From: an uncultured Microcaldota archaeon
GTDB lineage: Archaea > Micrarchaeota > Micrarchaeia > Burarchaeales > Fermentimicrarchaeaceae
Length of the DNA stretch: 64,000 nucleotides
Direction: 5' to 3'
Assembly: GCA_903884505.1 (NCBI GenBank)
Contig: CAISET010000002.1
Coordinates: 186,001-250,000, forward strand
Part shown: positions 30,679-41,455 of the stretch, in pieces
Position numbering within the stretch: the stretch's first letter is position 1
How the letters are laid out: every line of letters starts with the position of its first letter
Made by a program: the position numbers and the translations under genes
Notes under the pieces: generated by a model
What the model was told of the DNA's origin: nothing
Database searches by the model: none
What the model saw: only the letters and a program-made list of their open reading frames with translations

Positions 30679-31344
30679 TCAGCCCGCCTCGGCTGCATCC
30701 GCGAGCACGGCAAGCGCGTCCGCGATTTTCTGCATCTCGGCCGGGCCAACGCCACTCGCTTCCCTCTCCACGTAAACCTTGTTGTCCCCGATGGAGAGCC
30801 CGTACCTGAGCTCGGTGACGAGCACGTCAACTGCTTTTCGCGCCTCCGGCTGAAGCAGCCTCTTCGTCCTCGCGGCGTCCTCGGAATTTATCACATACCT
30901 GGAGTCGAAGTCCGGCACCCCAATCTCTACCTCCTTCGTGATGCCGACGGCCTTGCCAAGCCCGCTCCAAATCCCCTCTTTCGAAATCCCAAGCCTGTAC
31001 GCGCCTATCTTCGGCGCGAGAATGTGCGCATAGAAGAAGAGCTTCGTGCGCGTGCGCTGGAAGCCCTGGCGGTCCCTCCCATGCGAATATTCCCGTGAGA
31101 AATATCCCATCTCAGCCTCGTGCCCGTTGTAGTTGCCGGTCACGGTCCCCCGGAAGCTCTTGTTCTCGTTGAAAGTGAGCCCGGTCATCGCGCAAAAGGC
31201 CTTCATCTTGTCGTTGCAGTCATTCACGGCCCTGTTCCTGAAGAAAAAGCCGATAACGGCAATAACGGCGAAAAACGCCACTATGCCAAAACATATCGCA
31301 GGGCACATGAGCGCCCCGATAAGATCCGCGACAGCGTCTGCCAT
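30679..31344 (-). CDS. Membrane-anchored protein, DUF3137-like
   Basis: N-terminal TM; CAMTGLTFNENKSFRGTVTGNYNGHEAEMGYF; start trimmed to 31344. Confidence 0.55.
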   Translation of the reverse strand: MADAVADLIGALMCPAICFGIVAFFAVIAVIGFFFRNRAVNDCNDKMKAFCAMTGLTFNENKSFRGTVTGNYNGHEAEMGYFSREYSHGRDRQGFQRTRTKLFFYAHILAPKIGAYRLGISKEGIWSGLGKAVGITKEVEIGVPDFDSRYVINSEDAARTKRLLQPEARKAVDVLVTELRYGLSIGDNKVYVEREASGVGPAEMQKIADALAVLADAAEAG

Positions 31345-31396
31345 GCCATAAATTTGCGCCAAGGCATTAAAATAGTGCCGGCCCAAGAGCAGAGCG

Positions 31397-33124
31397 ATGG
31401 CGAAGAACGCCCTGTGCGCGAAAATCTTCTACGAGATTGCCGACATCCTGGAGATACAGGACGTCCAGTGGAAGCCAATCGCATACAGGAAAGCGGCGAG
31501 AACCATCGAAGGCCTGAGCGAGGATGTGGAGGAAATCTACGCGCGCGGGGGAGCCAAGGCGCTGATGGAGCTCCCGGGGATAGGCGAGGCGCTTGCGAAA
31601 AAAATCGAGGAGCTAATCAAGACCGGAACGCTGCGCTATTACGAAGAGCTGAAGAAAGAGGCGCCCTTCGATTTGGAGGCAATCACCGCGATTCCAGGGA
31701 TGGGGCCGAAGAAGGCGAAGAGGCTCTACGATGGATTGGGAATCAAGACGCTTGATGACCTGAAGAAGGCGGCTGAGAAGCACGGGATTGCGGGCATCCC
31801 AGGCTTCGACGAGAAGAGCGAGGGGAACATTTTGAAGGGAATCGCGCTCCTTGAGAAGACGAAGGGCCGCGCGCTGCTCGGCAATGCCCTTCCCGAGGCG
31901 GAGAAGCTCGTTGAGGCGCTGGGGAAGAGCGGCGCAGTGAAGAGAATCGCATACGCGGGCTCGCTGCGCAGGATGAAGGAGACGATAGGCGACATAGACA
32001 TCCTCGTCACTTCGAGCAAGCCCGCGAAGGTCGCGGATTTCTTCACCAAACTCCCGCAGGTCGATGAGGTTGTAGCGAAAGGGGAGACGAAAAGCGCTGT
32101 CCGGCTGAAGGGCGGGATGAGCTGCGACCTGCGCGTGGTCGAGGACGATTCCTTCGGTGCGGCGTTGCAGTACTTCACCGGCAACAAGGAGCACAACATC
32201 GAGCTGCGGAGGATAGCGATTGCCAAGGGCTGGAAGCTGAACGAGTACGGAATTTTCAAGGGGGCGAAGAGGATTGCGGGAAAGGAAGAGGAGGAGGTTT
32301 ATGCGAAGCTTGGGCTTGGATGGATTCCGCCCGAATTGCGTGAGAACACTGGCGAAGTGGAGGCCGCGCAGATGAGGAAGCTGCCGAAGCTCGTTGAGAT
32401 GAAGGACATCAAGGGCGACTTCCACGCGCACACCAAATGGAGCGACGGGAACTATTCGATTGGAGAGATGGCAATTGCGGCGGAGAAGCTGGGCTACGAG
32501 TATCTCGCCATAACCGACCACGCGAGCCCGATGAAGGTTGCCAACGGCATGGATGCGAAGAGGAAGGAGAAGCACTCGAAGGAAATCTCAGGCGTGCAGA
32601 AGAAGCTGGAAAAGGAAGGGCGCAAGATACGGCTGCTGGACGGTTGCGAGCTGGACATACTGAAGGACGGGACCCTCGCCCTGCCCGCGCCCTCGCTGAA
32701 AAAGCTTGACGTCGTTGTCGGCGCGGTCCATTCGAACTTCAACATGGGAAGGGACGAGATGACGAAGAGGGTTGTAACTGCCCTGGGCAGCGGCCTAATC
32801 ACCATCCTCGCGCACCCGAGCGGGAGGCTCATAGGTGAGCGCGACGCGTACCAGCTCGACTACGACAAAATCTATGATGCGGCCGAGAGGAACGGGGTTG
32901 CGATGGAGATAAACGCATTCCCAGAGCGGCTTGACCTCGTTGATACGGAAGTGAAGAGGGCGGCAGGAAGGGGGCTGAAGCTTGCAATAGGCACGGATTC
33001 GCACTCGACCGAGCACCTGAGGTTCATGCGCTATGGTGTCGCGGTCGCGAGAAGGGGATGGTGCGAGAAGAAGGACCTGCTAAATAGCTTCGGTATCCGC
33101 GCCCTGGAGAAATTCCTGGAGTAG
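31397..33124 (+). CDS. polX: Family X DNA polymerase with C-terminal PHP domain
   Basis: IQDVQWKPIAYRKAARTIEGL; HhH motifs; GSLRRMKETIGDIDILV; PHP DFHAHTKWSDGNYSIGEMAIAAEKLGYEYLAITDH. Confidence 0.95.
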   Translation: MAKNALCAKIFYEIADILEIQDVQWKPIAYRKAARTIEGLSEDVEEIYARGGAKALMELPGIGEALAKKIEELIKTGTLRYYEELKKEAPFDLEAITAIPGMGPKKAKRLYDGLGIKTLDDLKKAAEKHGIAGIPGFDEKSEGNILKGIALLEKTKGRALLGNALPEAEKLVEALGKSGAVKRIAYAGSLRRMKETIGDIDILVTSSKPAKVADFFTKLPQVDEVVAKGETKSAVRLKGGMSCDLRVVEDDSFGAALQYFTGNKEHNIELRRIAIAKGWKLNEYGIFKGAKRIAGKEEEEVYAKLGLGWIPPELRENTGEVEAAQMRKLPKLVEMKDIKGDFHAHTKWSDGNYSIGEMAIAAEKLGYEYLAITDHASPMKVANGMDAKRKEKHSKEISGVQKKLEKEGRKIRLLDGCELDILKDGTLALPAPSLKKLDVVVGAVHSNFNMGRDEMTKRVVTALGSGLITILAHPSGRLIGERDAYQLDYDKIYDAAERNGVAMEINAFPERLDLVDTEVKRAAGRGLKLAIGTDSHSTEHLRFMRYGVAVARRGWCEKKDLLNSFGIRALEKFLE

Positions 33125-33127
33125 CGC

Positions 33128-33551
<424 letters not shown>

Positions 33552-33555
33552 ATCA

Positions 33556-34590
33556 TCACTCCGGCGCAAGTAGCCAGATGAGCCGCTCCCCGCCGCCCAT
33601 GTCCACCACTACCCTCTTAGCCGCCTGTATGACCGTCAGCCCCCCGGGATAATAGTATATGAGCCCGGTGCGCTCCTCACCTGGGGCGTAATCCGCATTA
33701 ACAAGGAAGAAGTCGGAATCGCGCAGGTAGCAGTCCGTACCTGTCGGGTTCGAAGCAGTGTATGTCCTCCCCGACTCCATATCCACAATCGTGACATTCT
33801 GCGGTGTGAAATGGATGCTGGCGTTCCCGTTATTCTGGAGCGTCAGCCTGAGCGCGAGCCACTCCTTTTCACTGCCGGTTGTCGGGATGCAGCCGCGCCT
33901 ATAGAGCGCATCCGCGGAAACCGTGAACCCGTTCTTCGCCCTGGCCGGCTGCCCTTTGCTCTGCGCCGGGCAGTCGTTGTCTGTCATATAGTCGCAGCCG
34001 GACGGGCAGCACCCGTCGTCGTTGAAGCAGGTCTTCTGGATATGCTGGCACGTCGCAGAACAGGTCCCGTTGCTCACGCACACATCCCGAGTGCACGCGT
34101 TGTTGTCATTGCACTGCGCGTCATTCCTGCAGGTGGGCGCGACGCAATGGTTCTCGCAGCAGCTCAGCCCTCCCCCGCACGGGCAATCAAGCGCGCACGT
34201 CCCGCATCCCTCCCCGCTTTCGCATACGGCATTTCCGCAGCAGGGGACCTTCGGCCTGGTGCCGCACGTCCCGTTCAGGCACGTCATCTCGGTGCAGTTT
34301 CCAGCATCTCCGCTGCAGCCCGTCTGCGGCCCTGTAAGCGGCATGTGCTCGCACTGGAAGTCCGTCCTCGCGGCGCAGTCATCAGAGGTGCACGGGTTGC
34401 CGTCGCTGCAGTTCGCAGGGCACTGCATTTCAGGCGTGGGGGTGGCCGTGGGGGCCGGAGTCGCAGTGGGTGTCGCGGTCGGCGCCGGAGTAGGCGTGGG
34501 TGTCGGATTTGAAATCACGCAGCCTACCAGGAGCCATGCCCCGATTATGAGCACTACTATAGTGATGAGGTCATTCTTCGAGATTGCCAT
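33556..34590 (-). CDS. Cys-rich lipoprotein with (T/A-P) linker and C-terminal beta-rich domain
   Basis: IIGAWLLVGCVISN lipobox; PTPTPTPAPTATPTATPAPTATPTPE; multiple CxxxxxC repeats. Confidence 0.75.
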   Translation of the reverse strand: MAISKNDLITIVVLIIGAWLLVGCVISNPTPTPTPAPTATPTATPAPTATPTPEMQCPANCSDGNPCTSDDCAARTDFQCEHMPLTGPQTGCSGDAGNCTEMTCLNGTCGTRPKVPCCGNAVCESGEGCGTCALDCPCGGGLSCCENHCVAPTCRNDAQCNDNNACTRDVCVSNGTCSATCQHIQKTCFNDDGCCPSGCDYMTDNDCPAQSKGQPARAKNGFTVSADALYRRGCIPTTGSEKEWLALRLTLQNNGNASIHFTPQNVTIVDMESGRTYTASNPTGTDCYLRDSDFFLVNADYAPGEERTGLIYYYPGGLTVIQAAKRVVVDMGGGERLIWLLAPE

Positions 34591-34633
34591 GGGGCTAAAT
34601 GAAGCGCCCGCTCTTTAAAAACCCTACCAACTT

Positions 34634-35863
34634 TCAGAAAAGGCCCAGCCCGAAAACGCGGTCGAAGTCCCGCATCGCGGAAAGGACGAGCGCCGCCTCG
34701 CTTTTCCTCAGCCCATCCCGCCCGTTCGCAAACTTGACGAGCGCGCACGCGGTGTCGTGCGCCTTCTGGGTCTGGAAGTCGTCGTCCATCGCCTTTTCAA
34801 AACTCCTTCTCGCCTTCTCAACAGCCGCCCGGGCCTCCTTCCCGGCTTCCCCGGATTCCTTCGCAGCCTTCAGCTTCCCCACGCACTTTCGGCACTCGCC
34901 GAAACGCTCCTGCGCCTTCTTAGCCTTCTCCCAGGTGAAGCTTATCCTCCTGCGGTAGTGCGCGGTAAGGTAAAACAGCCTGAGGGCGCCGGGTTCGATG
35001 CCGCGCCTCCCCAAATCATCAAGGTAAATGGCGTTTCCGAGCGACTTGCTCATCTTCCTGCCGTTTATGAGCAGGTGCTTCACGTGGATGAAATACTTCG
35101 CGAAAATCCTTCCGCTCGCGCCCCATCCCTGGGCAATCTCGTTCTCGTGGTGGCAGAAGATGTTGTCAACACCGCCCATCTTCACATCGAACCTGTCCCC
35201 CAAAAACTTCCTGCCCATGGCAGTGCACTCTATGCTCCAGCCCGGCCTCCCCTTCCCGAGCCGCGTGTTCCAGAAGGCCTTCCCATCCGCCTCTCTCCAT
35301 CTCCTCCAGAGGATGAAGTCGCCCGCCTGCCACTTGTAGTAATCGTCGAAGGAAATCCGCCTTCCCTTCCCAATTTTGTGCCCAAGCCCAGAGAGCATCC
35401 CGTATCTCCTGAACTTGGAGATGTCGAAATACCAGTCCCCGCCAACCTCATACGCATACCCCTTTTTCGCAAGGAGCGCGACAAGGCCAGCAATCTCCGG
35501 AATCGTCCCGCTCGCGCGCGGGTAAAAGTCCGCAGGAAGGATGTCCAGTTTCTTAATATCGGAAAAGAAGATGCGGGAATAGTGCGAAGTCAGCTCCTTC
35601 AAGCTTTTTCCCTGCCTCCTCGCCTCGGCAATCGCCTTGTTCTCCACATCCGTAAGGTTCATCACGTGCCTGGCGTGATAGCCCTTCCAAATGAGGTAAC
35701 GCTTGAAAACGTCCTCGAAAACATAAGTGCGGTAGTTGCCGATGTGGGGCCGCTGGTATACTGAAGGGCCGCAGGTGTAAATCCCGACCGCCTTTCCCCT
35801 GAGCGGCCTGAACTCCTCCTTGCGCCGCGAGAGCGTATTGAAGACTCTCATCATCTCTCCCAC
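34634..35863 (-). CDS. cysS: Cysteinyl-tRNA synthetase (short form)
   Basis: YTCGPSVYQRPHIGNYRTYVFEDVFKRYL; PGWSIECTAM; HHENEIAQ; GRKMSKSLGN. Confidence 0.93.
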   Translation of the reverse strand: MGEMMRVFNTLSRRKEEFRPLRGKAVGIYTCGPSVYQRPHIGNYRTYVFEDVFKRYLIWKGYHARHVMNLTDVENKAIAEARRQGKSLKELTSHYSRIFFSDIKKLDILPADFYPRASGTIPEIAGLVALLAKKGYAYEVGGDWYFDISKFRRYGMLSGLGHKIGKGRRISFDDYYKWQAGDFILWRRWREADGKAFWNTRLGKGRPGWSIECTAMGRKFLGDRFDVKMGGVDNIFCHHENEIAQGWGASGRIFAKYFIHVKHLLINGRKMSKSLGNAIYLDDLGRRGIEPGALRLFYLTAHYRRRISFTWEKAKKAQERFGECRKCVGKLKAAKESGEAGKEARAAVEKARRSFEKAMDDDFQTQKAHDTACALVKFANGRDGLRKSEAALVLSAMRDFDRVFGLGLF

Positions 35864-36249
35864 CCTCTAATTTCCGGATGAAAATCAATTTGATGCTCTG
35901 GAATACCTAGAGCGAGCCCGTATTCCTTAGCTTCATCATATTGATTCTGGCTAGTCCTATCAATGAAGAAGATTTTGTTTCTGAATATGATGTACGCGTG
36001 AGTTTTATTTTTGAAGTCGGCATACCACGCATGTTTTCCATCTAATGAGTTACTTATCTCTTCTGCGATCTCATTTGCTCTCCTTTTTGGCACTTCAACG
36101 GTATGTATAGTCCATTGTGACAGCCAAGGAGTTTGATGTTTCTTGGTAACCTTTTCTATTTTTGTTGAAACAAGTTTTACTTTCCTTAGAACAGACTTAT
36201 CCTCAAGGCTTTCTTCGATTATTACACCTACGAAATTGCCATTTGGCAT
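35851..36249 (-). CDS. Hypothetical protein in low-GC patch
   Basis: Complete 132-aa ORF, distinct base composition. Confidence 0.5.
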   Translation of the reverse strand: MPNGNFVGVIIEESLEDKSVLRKVKLVSTKIEKVTKKHQTPWLSQWTIHTVEVPKRRANEIAEEISNSLDGKHAWYADFKNKTHAYIIFRNKIFFIDRTSQNQYDEAKEYGLALGIPEHQIDFHPEIRGWER

Positions 36250-36359
36250 GCATCTCGATTATAAGCAGAACTTTATAAGGCTCAGAGGTGCAGAGCCGGG
36301 GGTAGTTGTGCCTACAGTTTTTAGAAATGTTTAAATATAAGTAGGCACAACAATAGTAC

Positions 36360-37283
36360 GTGGCGTATATCCGGGCTAAAGTGAAGGGCAATGCAGTATT
36401 TTACGAGCTAGTGGAGGGAAGACGCGTTGGTGGGAAAGTGAGGCAGAAGGTGATTAGGTATTTGGGCGCGCTCGAGCAAGCCAATCGATATGCGCGTGGG
36501 CATGGGATTGAACCTGTACCGACTCCGGGGTTATTGGACCCTAACCTGGCAAAGCTCATAAACCGCAAGCTGCGCGAACTTGATGCGCTACGCCCACTCC
36601 AACCCGAAACGCTTGCAAGCCTCAGGGAGAAGCTCACTGTTGATCTGGCTTACAATTCAAACGCGATTGAAGGGAATACGCTGACCTTGGGGGAAACTAA
36701 ACTTGTCGTGCTTGATGGAATAACTGTCGGGGGCCACCCGATAAGGGAGATCTTCGAGGCACGCAACCATAAAGAGGCATTGGATCTCGTGTATAAGATA
36801 GCCGAGCGTAAGAATCTGATACGTGAACGTGATGTATTGGCGCTCCATGGTGCGATAACGCACGACACCCTACCTGAGGAGCGGAGCGGAGTCTACAGGC
36901 TCGGGAATGTGATGATTACTGGATCCAAACATAAGCCGCCTGATTGGAAAGACGCTCCCGAAATGATGCAAAAGATAGTTTACCCTGAGCTAAACTCGCA
37001 AACTAAGGGGGCTGCCGCAGTTGAATCTGCCGCGAAGATCCACTATTGGACTGTGAATATCCACCCTTTCGCGGATGGTAATGGGCGCCTTGCAAGGCTG
37101 CTTATGAACTTCCGGTTGATACGGGGGGGCCTGCCGCCCGCGGTAACTTTGGTTAGGGAAAGAGCCAAGTATTATGGGGTTTTGGAGCATGGACACCTAA
37201 AAAAGGACCTTTCGCCTTTTGCCAATTTCGTAGGCAGGGATGTGCTGCGCGCCCTAGACTTGTGGCTGAGTGTCGCAAGATAG
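36360..37283 (+). CDS. Fic-domain protein (AMPylation-type) with inhibitory motif
   Basis: HPFADGNGRLARLL (Fic core) and SNAIEGN (inhibitory S/TxxxE(G/N)); GTG start after TATA-like TTTAAATATAAG. Confidence 0.92.
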   Translation: MAYIRAKVKGNAVFYELVEGRRVGGKVRQKVIRYLGALEQANRYARGHGIEPVPTPGLLDPNLAKLINRKLRELDALRPLQPETLASLREKLTVDLAYNSNAIEGNTLTLGETKLVVLDGITVGGHPIREIFEARNHKEALDLVYKIAERKNLIRERDVLALHGAITHDTLPEERSGVYRLGNVMITGSKHKPPDWKDAPEMMQKIVYPELNSQTKGAAAVESAAKIHYWTVNIHPFADGNGRLARLLMNFRLIRGGLPPAVTLVRERAKYYGVLEHGHLKKDLSPFANFVGRDVLRALDLWLSVAR

Positions 37284-37425
37284 TTGCACCCAGCCTTTGA
37301 TTTCGCGAAGTAAGCTATAATCCAGCACCTGGTATGCCACGTTGTCGGCGGCGCGGAGCTACAACTCCCGCGTCCCTCCCTTTTTGAGCATCAGGTCATC
37401 CGCCCGTGCATTTGGCATTAATCGC

Positions 37426-38178
37426 TCAGATTTTGCCCATCCTCTCGAACGCGCTCGCGCCCATCCATATCGTCACGAGCGTGAAGATGCCGAGCACGAG
37501 CAGGTCTATCTCGAGCGGCATCTTGCCCATCCCCAGCATCACGCCGCGCATCGCATCCACGCCGTAGGTGAGCGGGTCGAAGTAGGTCAGCGAGGCAAGC
37601 CAGCCAGGCAGGTTATCGAGCGGAAACAGCGCGCCCGAAAAGAAGAACAGGGGCCAGAGCACGAACTGCATCACCAGCTGGAAGCTCTCGAAGCTGGAGA
37701 AGACTGCGCCGAAGAAAAGCCCGATGCTCGTCATGCACACCGTGATGAGCAGCATCGCAGGAAGCGCCATGAGCGCCCCGTACGGGGTCACCGGTATTCC
37801 GAGCACCCCGGCGAGTATGAGAAGCACCACCACCTGTATCATCGCGTCCGTAACTCCGCCGAGCATCTTCCCTATGAAAACATTCCGCCTTGAGATCGGG
37901 GCGACGAGCACCTCCTTCAGGAAGTCGAGCTTCCTGTCCCAGATGACATACATCCCGTAGAATATCGAGGTGAACATAAGCGTCATCGCGACTATGCCCG
38001 GAAAGATGAAGAGCTGGTAGTTCACCCCCGCAATCGCAACGCTCGCACCGAGCCCCGTGCCGAATGCGAACAGCCAGAGCAGGGGCGACACTATGGATGA
38101 GATGGCGCGCTCCTTCTCCCTCAGGTAGACGCGGAACTCGCGCAACCATATCGCGTAAATCCCTTCAAGCTCGCTCAT
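37426..38178 (-). CDS. ABC-2 type transporter permease, copy 1
   Basis: Six-TM ABC-2 pattern; RNVFIGKMLGGVTDAMIQ. Confidence 0.85.
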   Translation of the reverse strand: MSELEGIYAIWLREFRVYLREKERAISSIVSPLLWLFAFGTGLGASVAIAGVNYQLFIFPGIVAMTLMFTSIFYGMYVIWDRKLDFLKEVLVAPISRRNVFIGKMLGGVTDAMIQVVVLLILAGVLGIPVTPYGALMALPAMLLITVCMTSIGLFFGAVFSSFESFQLVMQFVLWPLFFFSGALFPLDNLPGWLASLTYFDPLTYGVDAMRGVMLGMGKMPLEIDLLVLGIFTLVTIWMGASAFERMGKI

Positions 38179-38229
38179 GGCTCAATCCCTCTCCGCAGCG
38201 CACAGCCCGTTCTTCCCGCCTCATCATCC

Positions 38230-39225
38230 TCAATCCCTCTGCGACTCGGCATGCATGGTCCTTTCGGCCCAGCCGCCCTCGGCACCTTCCTCTTCCTCCC
38301 TGTACTTCCTTCCGGTGTATTTCAGGAACACGTCGTTGAGCGAGGCCTCCCTCACCTCAACGGACTTCACCTTCCCGACGGCCGCGAGCAGCCTCTGGAG
38401 GTTCTCGTGCGCGTGCTCCACAGTAAGGAACACCTCGTCCCCTTCAACTTTCACTTTCTTCACGAGCTTGAGGCCTTTGAGGCAGGACCTGTCGAACCCA
38501 TCCTGCCTAATGATTACCACGTCCCCGCCCACCTCATGCTTCAGCTTTTTCGGAGTGCCCAGCGCCACAATCTTCCCGCGGTCCATTATCCCTATCCTGC
38601 TGCAGAGCAGGTCCGCCTCTTCCATGTAATGCGTAGTGAGCACCACGGTCATGTTTTCTTCCTTCGCGAGCCTCGCGATGTACTTCCAGATATGCTGCCT
38701 TGTCTGTGGGTCAAGCCCCAAGGTCGGCTCATCGAGGAACAGCACCTTCGGGTGGTGCATCAGCCCCCTCGCAAGCTCAAGCCTCCTCCGCATGCCGCCG
38801 GAATAAGTCTTAACCCAGTCATCCTTGCGGTCCGTGAGCTCCACAAGCTCCAGCACCTCCTCAACGCGCTTCCTCCTCAGCTCGCCCGGCATGCTGTAAA
38901 GCATGGCATGCATCTCCAGGTTCTCCTTCCCGCTAAGCAGGTCATCTACGCTGGGCTCCTGGAAAACGACGCCTATATTCTTCCTCACTTGCGCGGGATT
39001 CTTCACTACGTCAATTCCATTCACGGTCGCGGTCCCGGAGGTAGGCTTCAGCAAAGTGATGAGCAGGTTTATGGTGGTGGTTTTCCCCGCGCCGTTCGGC
39101 CCGAGCAGCCCGAAGACCTCGCCCTCCTCTATATTGAGGTTCAGGTTATCCACTGCCGCGAGCTTGTCGAACCTCTTCGTTAGGTGGGAGGTGGTTATCA
39201 TTTGAGCATTGTTGCCGGCCAGCAT
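38230..39225 (-). CDS. ABC-2 type transporter ATPase, copy 1
   Basis: GLLGPNGAGKTTTINLL; YSGGMRRRLELARGL; VLFLDEPTLGLDP (M at 39201 is the likelier start). Confidence 0.93.
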   Translation of the reverse strand: MLAGNNAQMITTSHLTKRFDKLAAVDNLNLNIEEGEVFGLLGPNGAGKTTTINLLITLLKPTSGTATVNGIDVVKNPAQVRKNIGVVFQEPSVDDLLSGKENLEMHAMLYSMPGELRRKRVEEVLELVELTDRKDDWVKTYSGGMRRRLELARGLMHHPKVLFLDEPTLGLDPQTRQHIWKYIARLAKEENMTVVLTTHYMEEADLLCSRIGIMDRGKIVALGTPKKLKHEVGGDVVIIRQDGFDRSCLKGLKLVKKVKVEGDEVFLTVEHAHENLQRLLAAVGKVKSVEVREASLNDVFLKYTGRKYREEEEGAEGGWAERTMHAESQRD

Positions 39226-39293
39226 TTAATAAAACCGCTGCCGCAGGCGAATTCCTCTGCAGCATTAATATATGCGAATCACGTAATTTTCAT

Positions 39294-39632
39294 ATGTCGC
39301 CTAAAACTGCAGTTAAGTCACGCATCAGCACTCTGGCAATCGATGAAGTATTTACCCCAGAGGTAGCTGACCTCGTGAAAGGATTTGCGAATGGCAAAGA
39401 GGGCACGACAAGGTTCCAAGTCGGCAATGATGGCACCGTCACCTGCAGCAGGGTGGCCGAGAACAAGACCCTGGAAGTAAAATGCCAGCTCAAGATGTAC
39501 GAAGAAATATCCCACTTCGTATTTGATGAGAATCTCAAGCTGAAAGAGGTAAAAGGGGACTTCGGCCACTTATTGGCAGCTGGCTGGATTAACATGGATA
39601 ATTTATCTGAGATAATCGATTTATCCTCTTAA
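39294..39632 (+). CDS. Hypothetical 112-aa protein between the two ABC operons
   Basis: Complete ORF, lower GC, no overlap with neighbours. Confidence 0.5.
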   Translation: MSPKTAVKSRISTLAIDEVFTPEVADLVKGFANGKEGTTRFQVGNDGTVTCSRVAENKTLEVKCQLKMYEEISHFVFDENLKLKEVKGDFGHLLAAGWINMDNLSEIIDLSS

Positions 39633-39729
39633 GGCCCGACATGGGGAGCTGCTACGTCCGTGCATCTCATTCCATAAACTGACGTCTTTTTGAAACGCAG
39701 CCGGTGAATGCAAAGCCTGCCTCGCCGGG

Positions 39730-40471
39730 CTAAATTGACGTCTTGTTGAAGAAGTAGGAGGCAGCGAGGAAGGCGACCAGCAGGACGGCGAGGGACACGC
39801 CGAAGTCGTAGGCGATGGTGAAAGTGCTCGTGCCGATTAGCATCCCGCGCATGCCGTCAACCGCGTAGCTCACCGGGTTCAGGCCGCTTATGTCCTGGAG
39901 CCATGAAGGCATCTGGTTGATGGGAAAGAGCGCGCTGGAAAGGAAGAACAGGGGCATCACTAGGAAGTTCATCAGGAGTTGGAACGTCTCCACCTCCTGC
40001 ACGACGGATGCGATGGCTATGCCCGCAGCCACCAAGTAGCAGGAGAATATAGTCATAAGTACGAAGATGCCGATGATGCCCATAAGCGGGGGAATCGGGA
40101 CTCCGGTGAAGAGCATGCCGAGGATGAACATGACCGTGCCCTGGAAGACTGCCGTGGTGGCCCCGCCCAGGATGCGGCCCAGGACGATGGTTTCGCGGCT
40201 CGTTGGCGCGGCAAGCATCTCCTTCAGGAAGCCGAACTCCCTGTCCCAGATAATCGAGACGCCGGAGAAGATGGACGTGAACATGACCGTCATCGCCATT
40301 ATTCCCGGCAGTATGAACGCCAGGTAGTTGAATCCCGGCAGCATGGCTGAGAGGCCTCCGCCGAGCGCCACCAGGAAGAGGATGGGCTGGCCCAAGCTGC
40401 TCACTATGCGCGCCTTGGAATTCGTGAAGCGCTTGACCTCGCGCAGCCACACTGCGTAAATCTTCCCGGGT

Positions 40472-40482
<11 letters not shown>
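39730..40482 (-). CDS. ABC-2 type transporter permease, copy 2
   Basis: Same architecture as 37426-38178; ETIVLGRILGGATTAVFQ. Confidence 0.85.
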
Positions 40483-41452
<970 letters not shown>

Positions 41453-41455
41453 AAG

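Noticed and set aside
34757-35764. 335-aa + strand ORF
   Set aside because: Antisense to cysS
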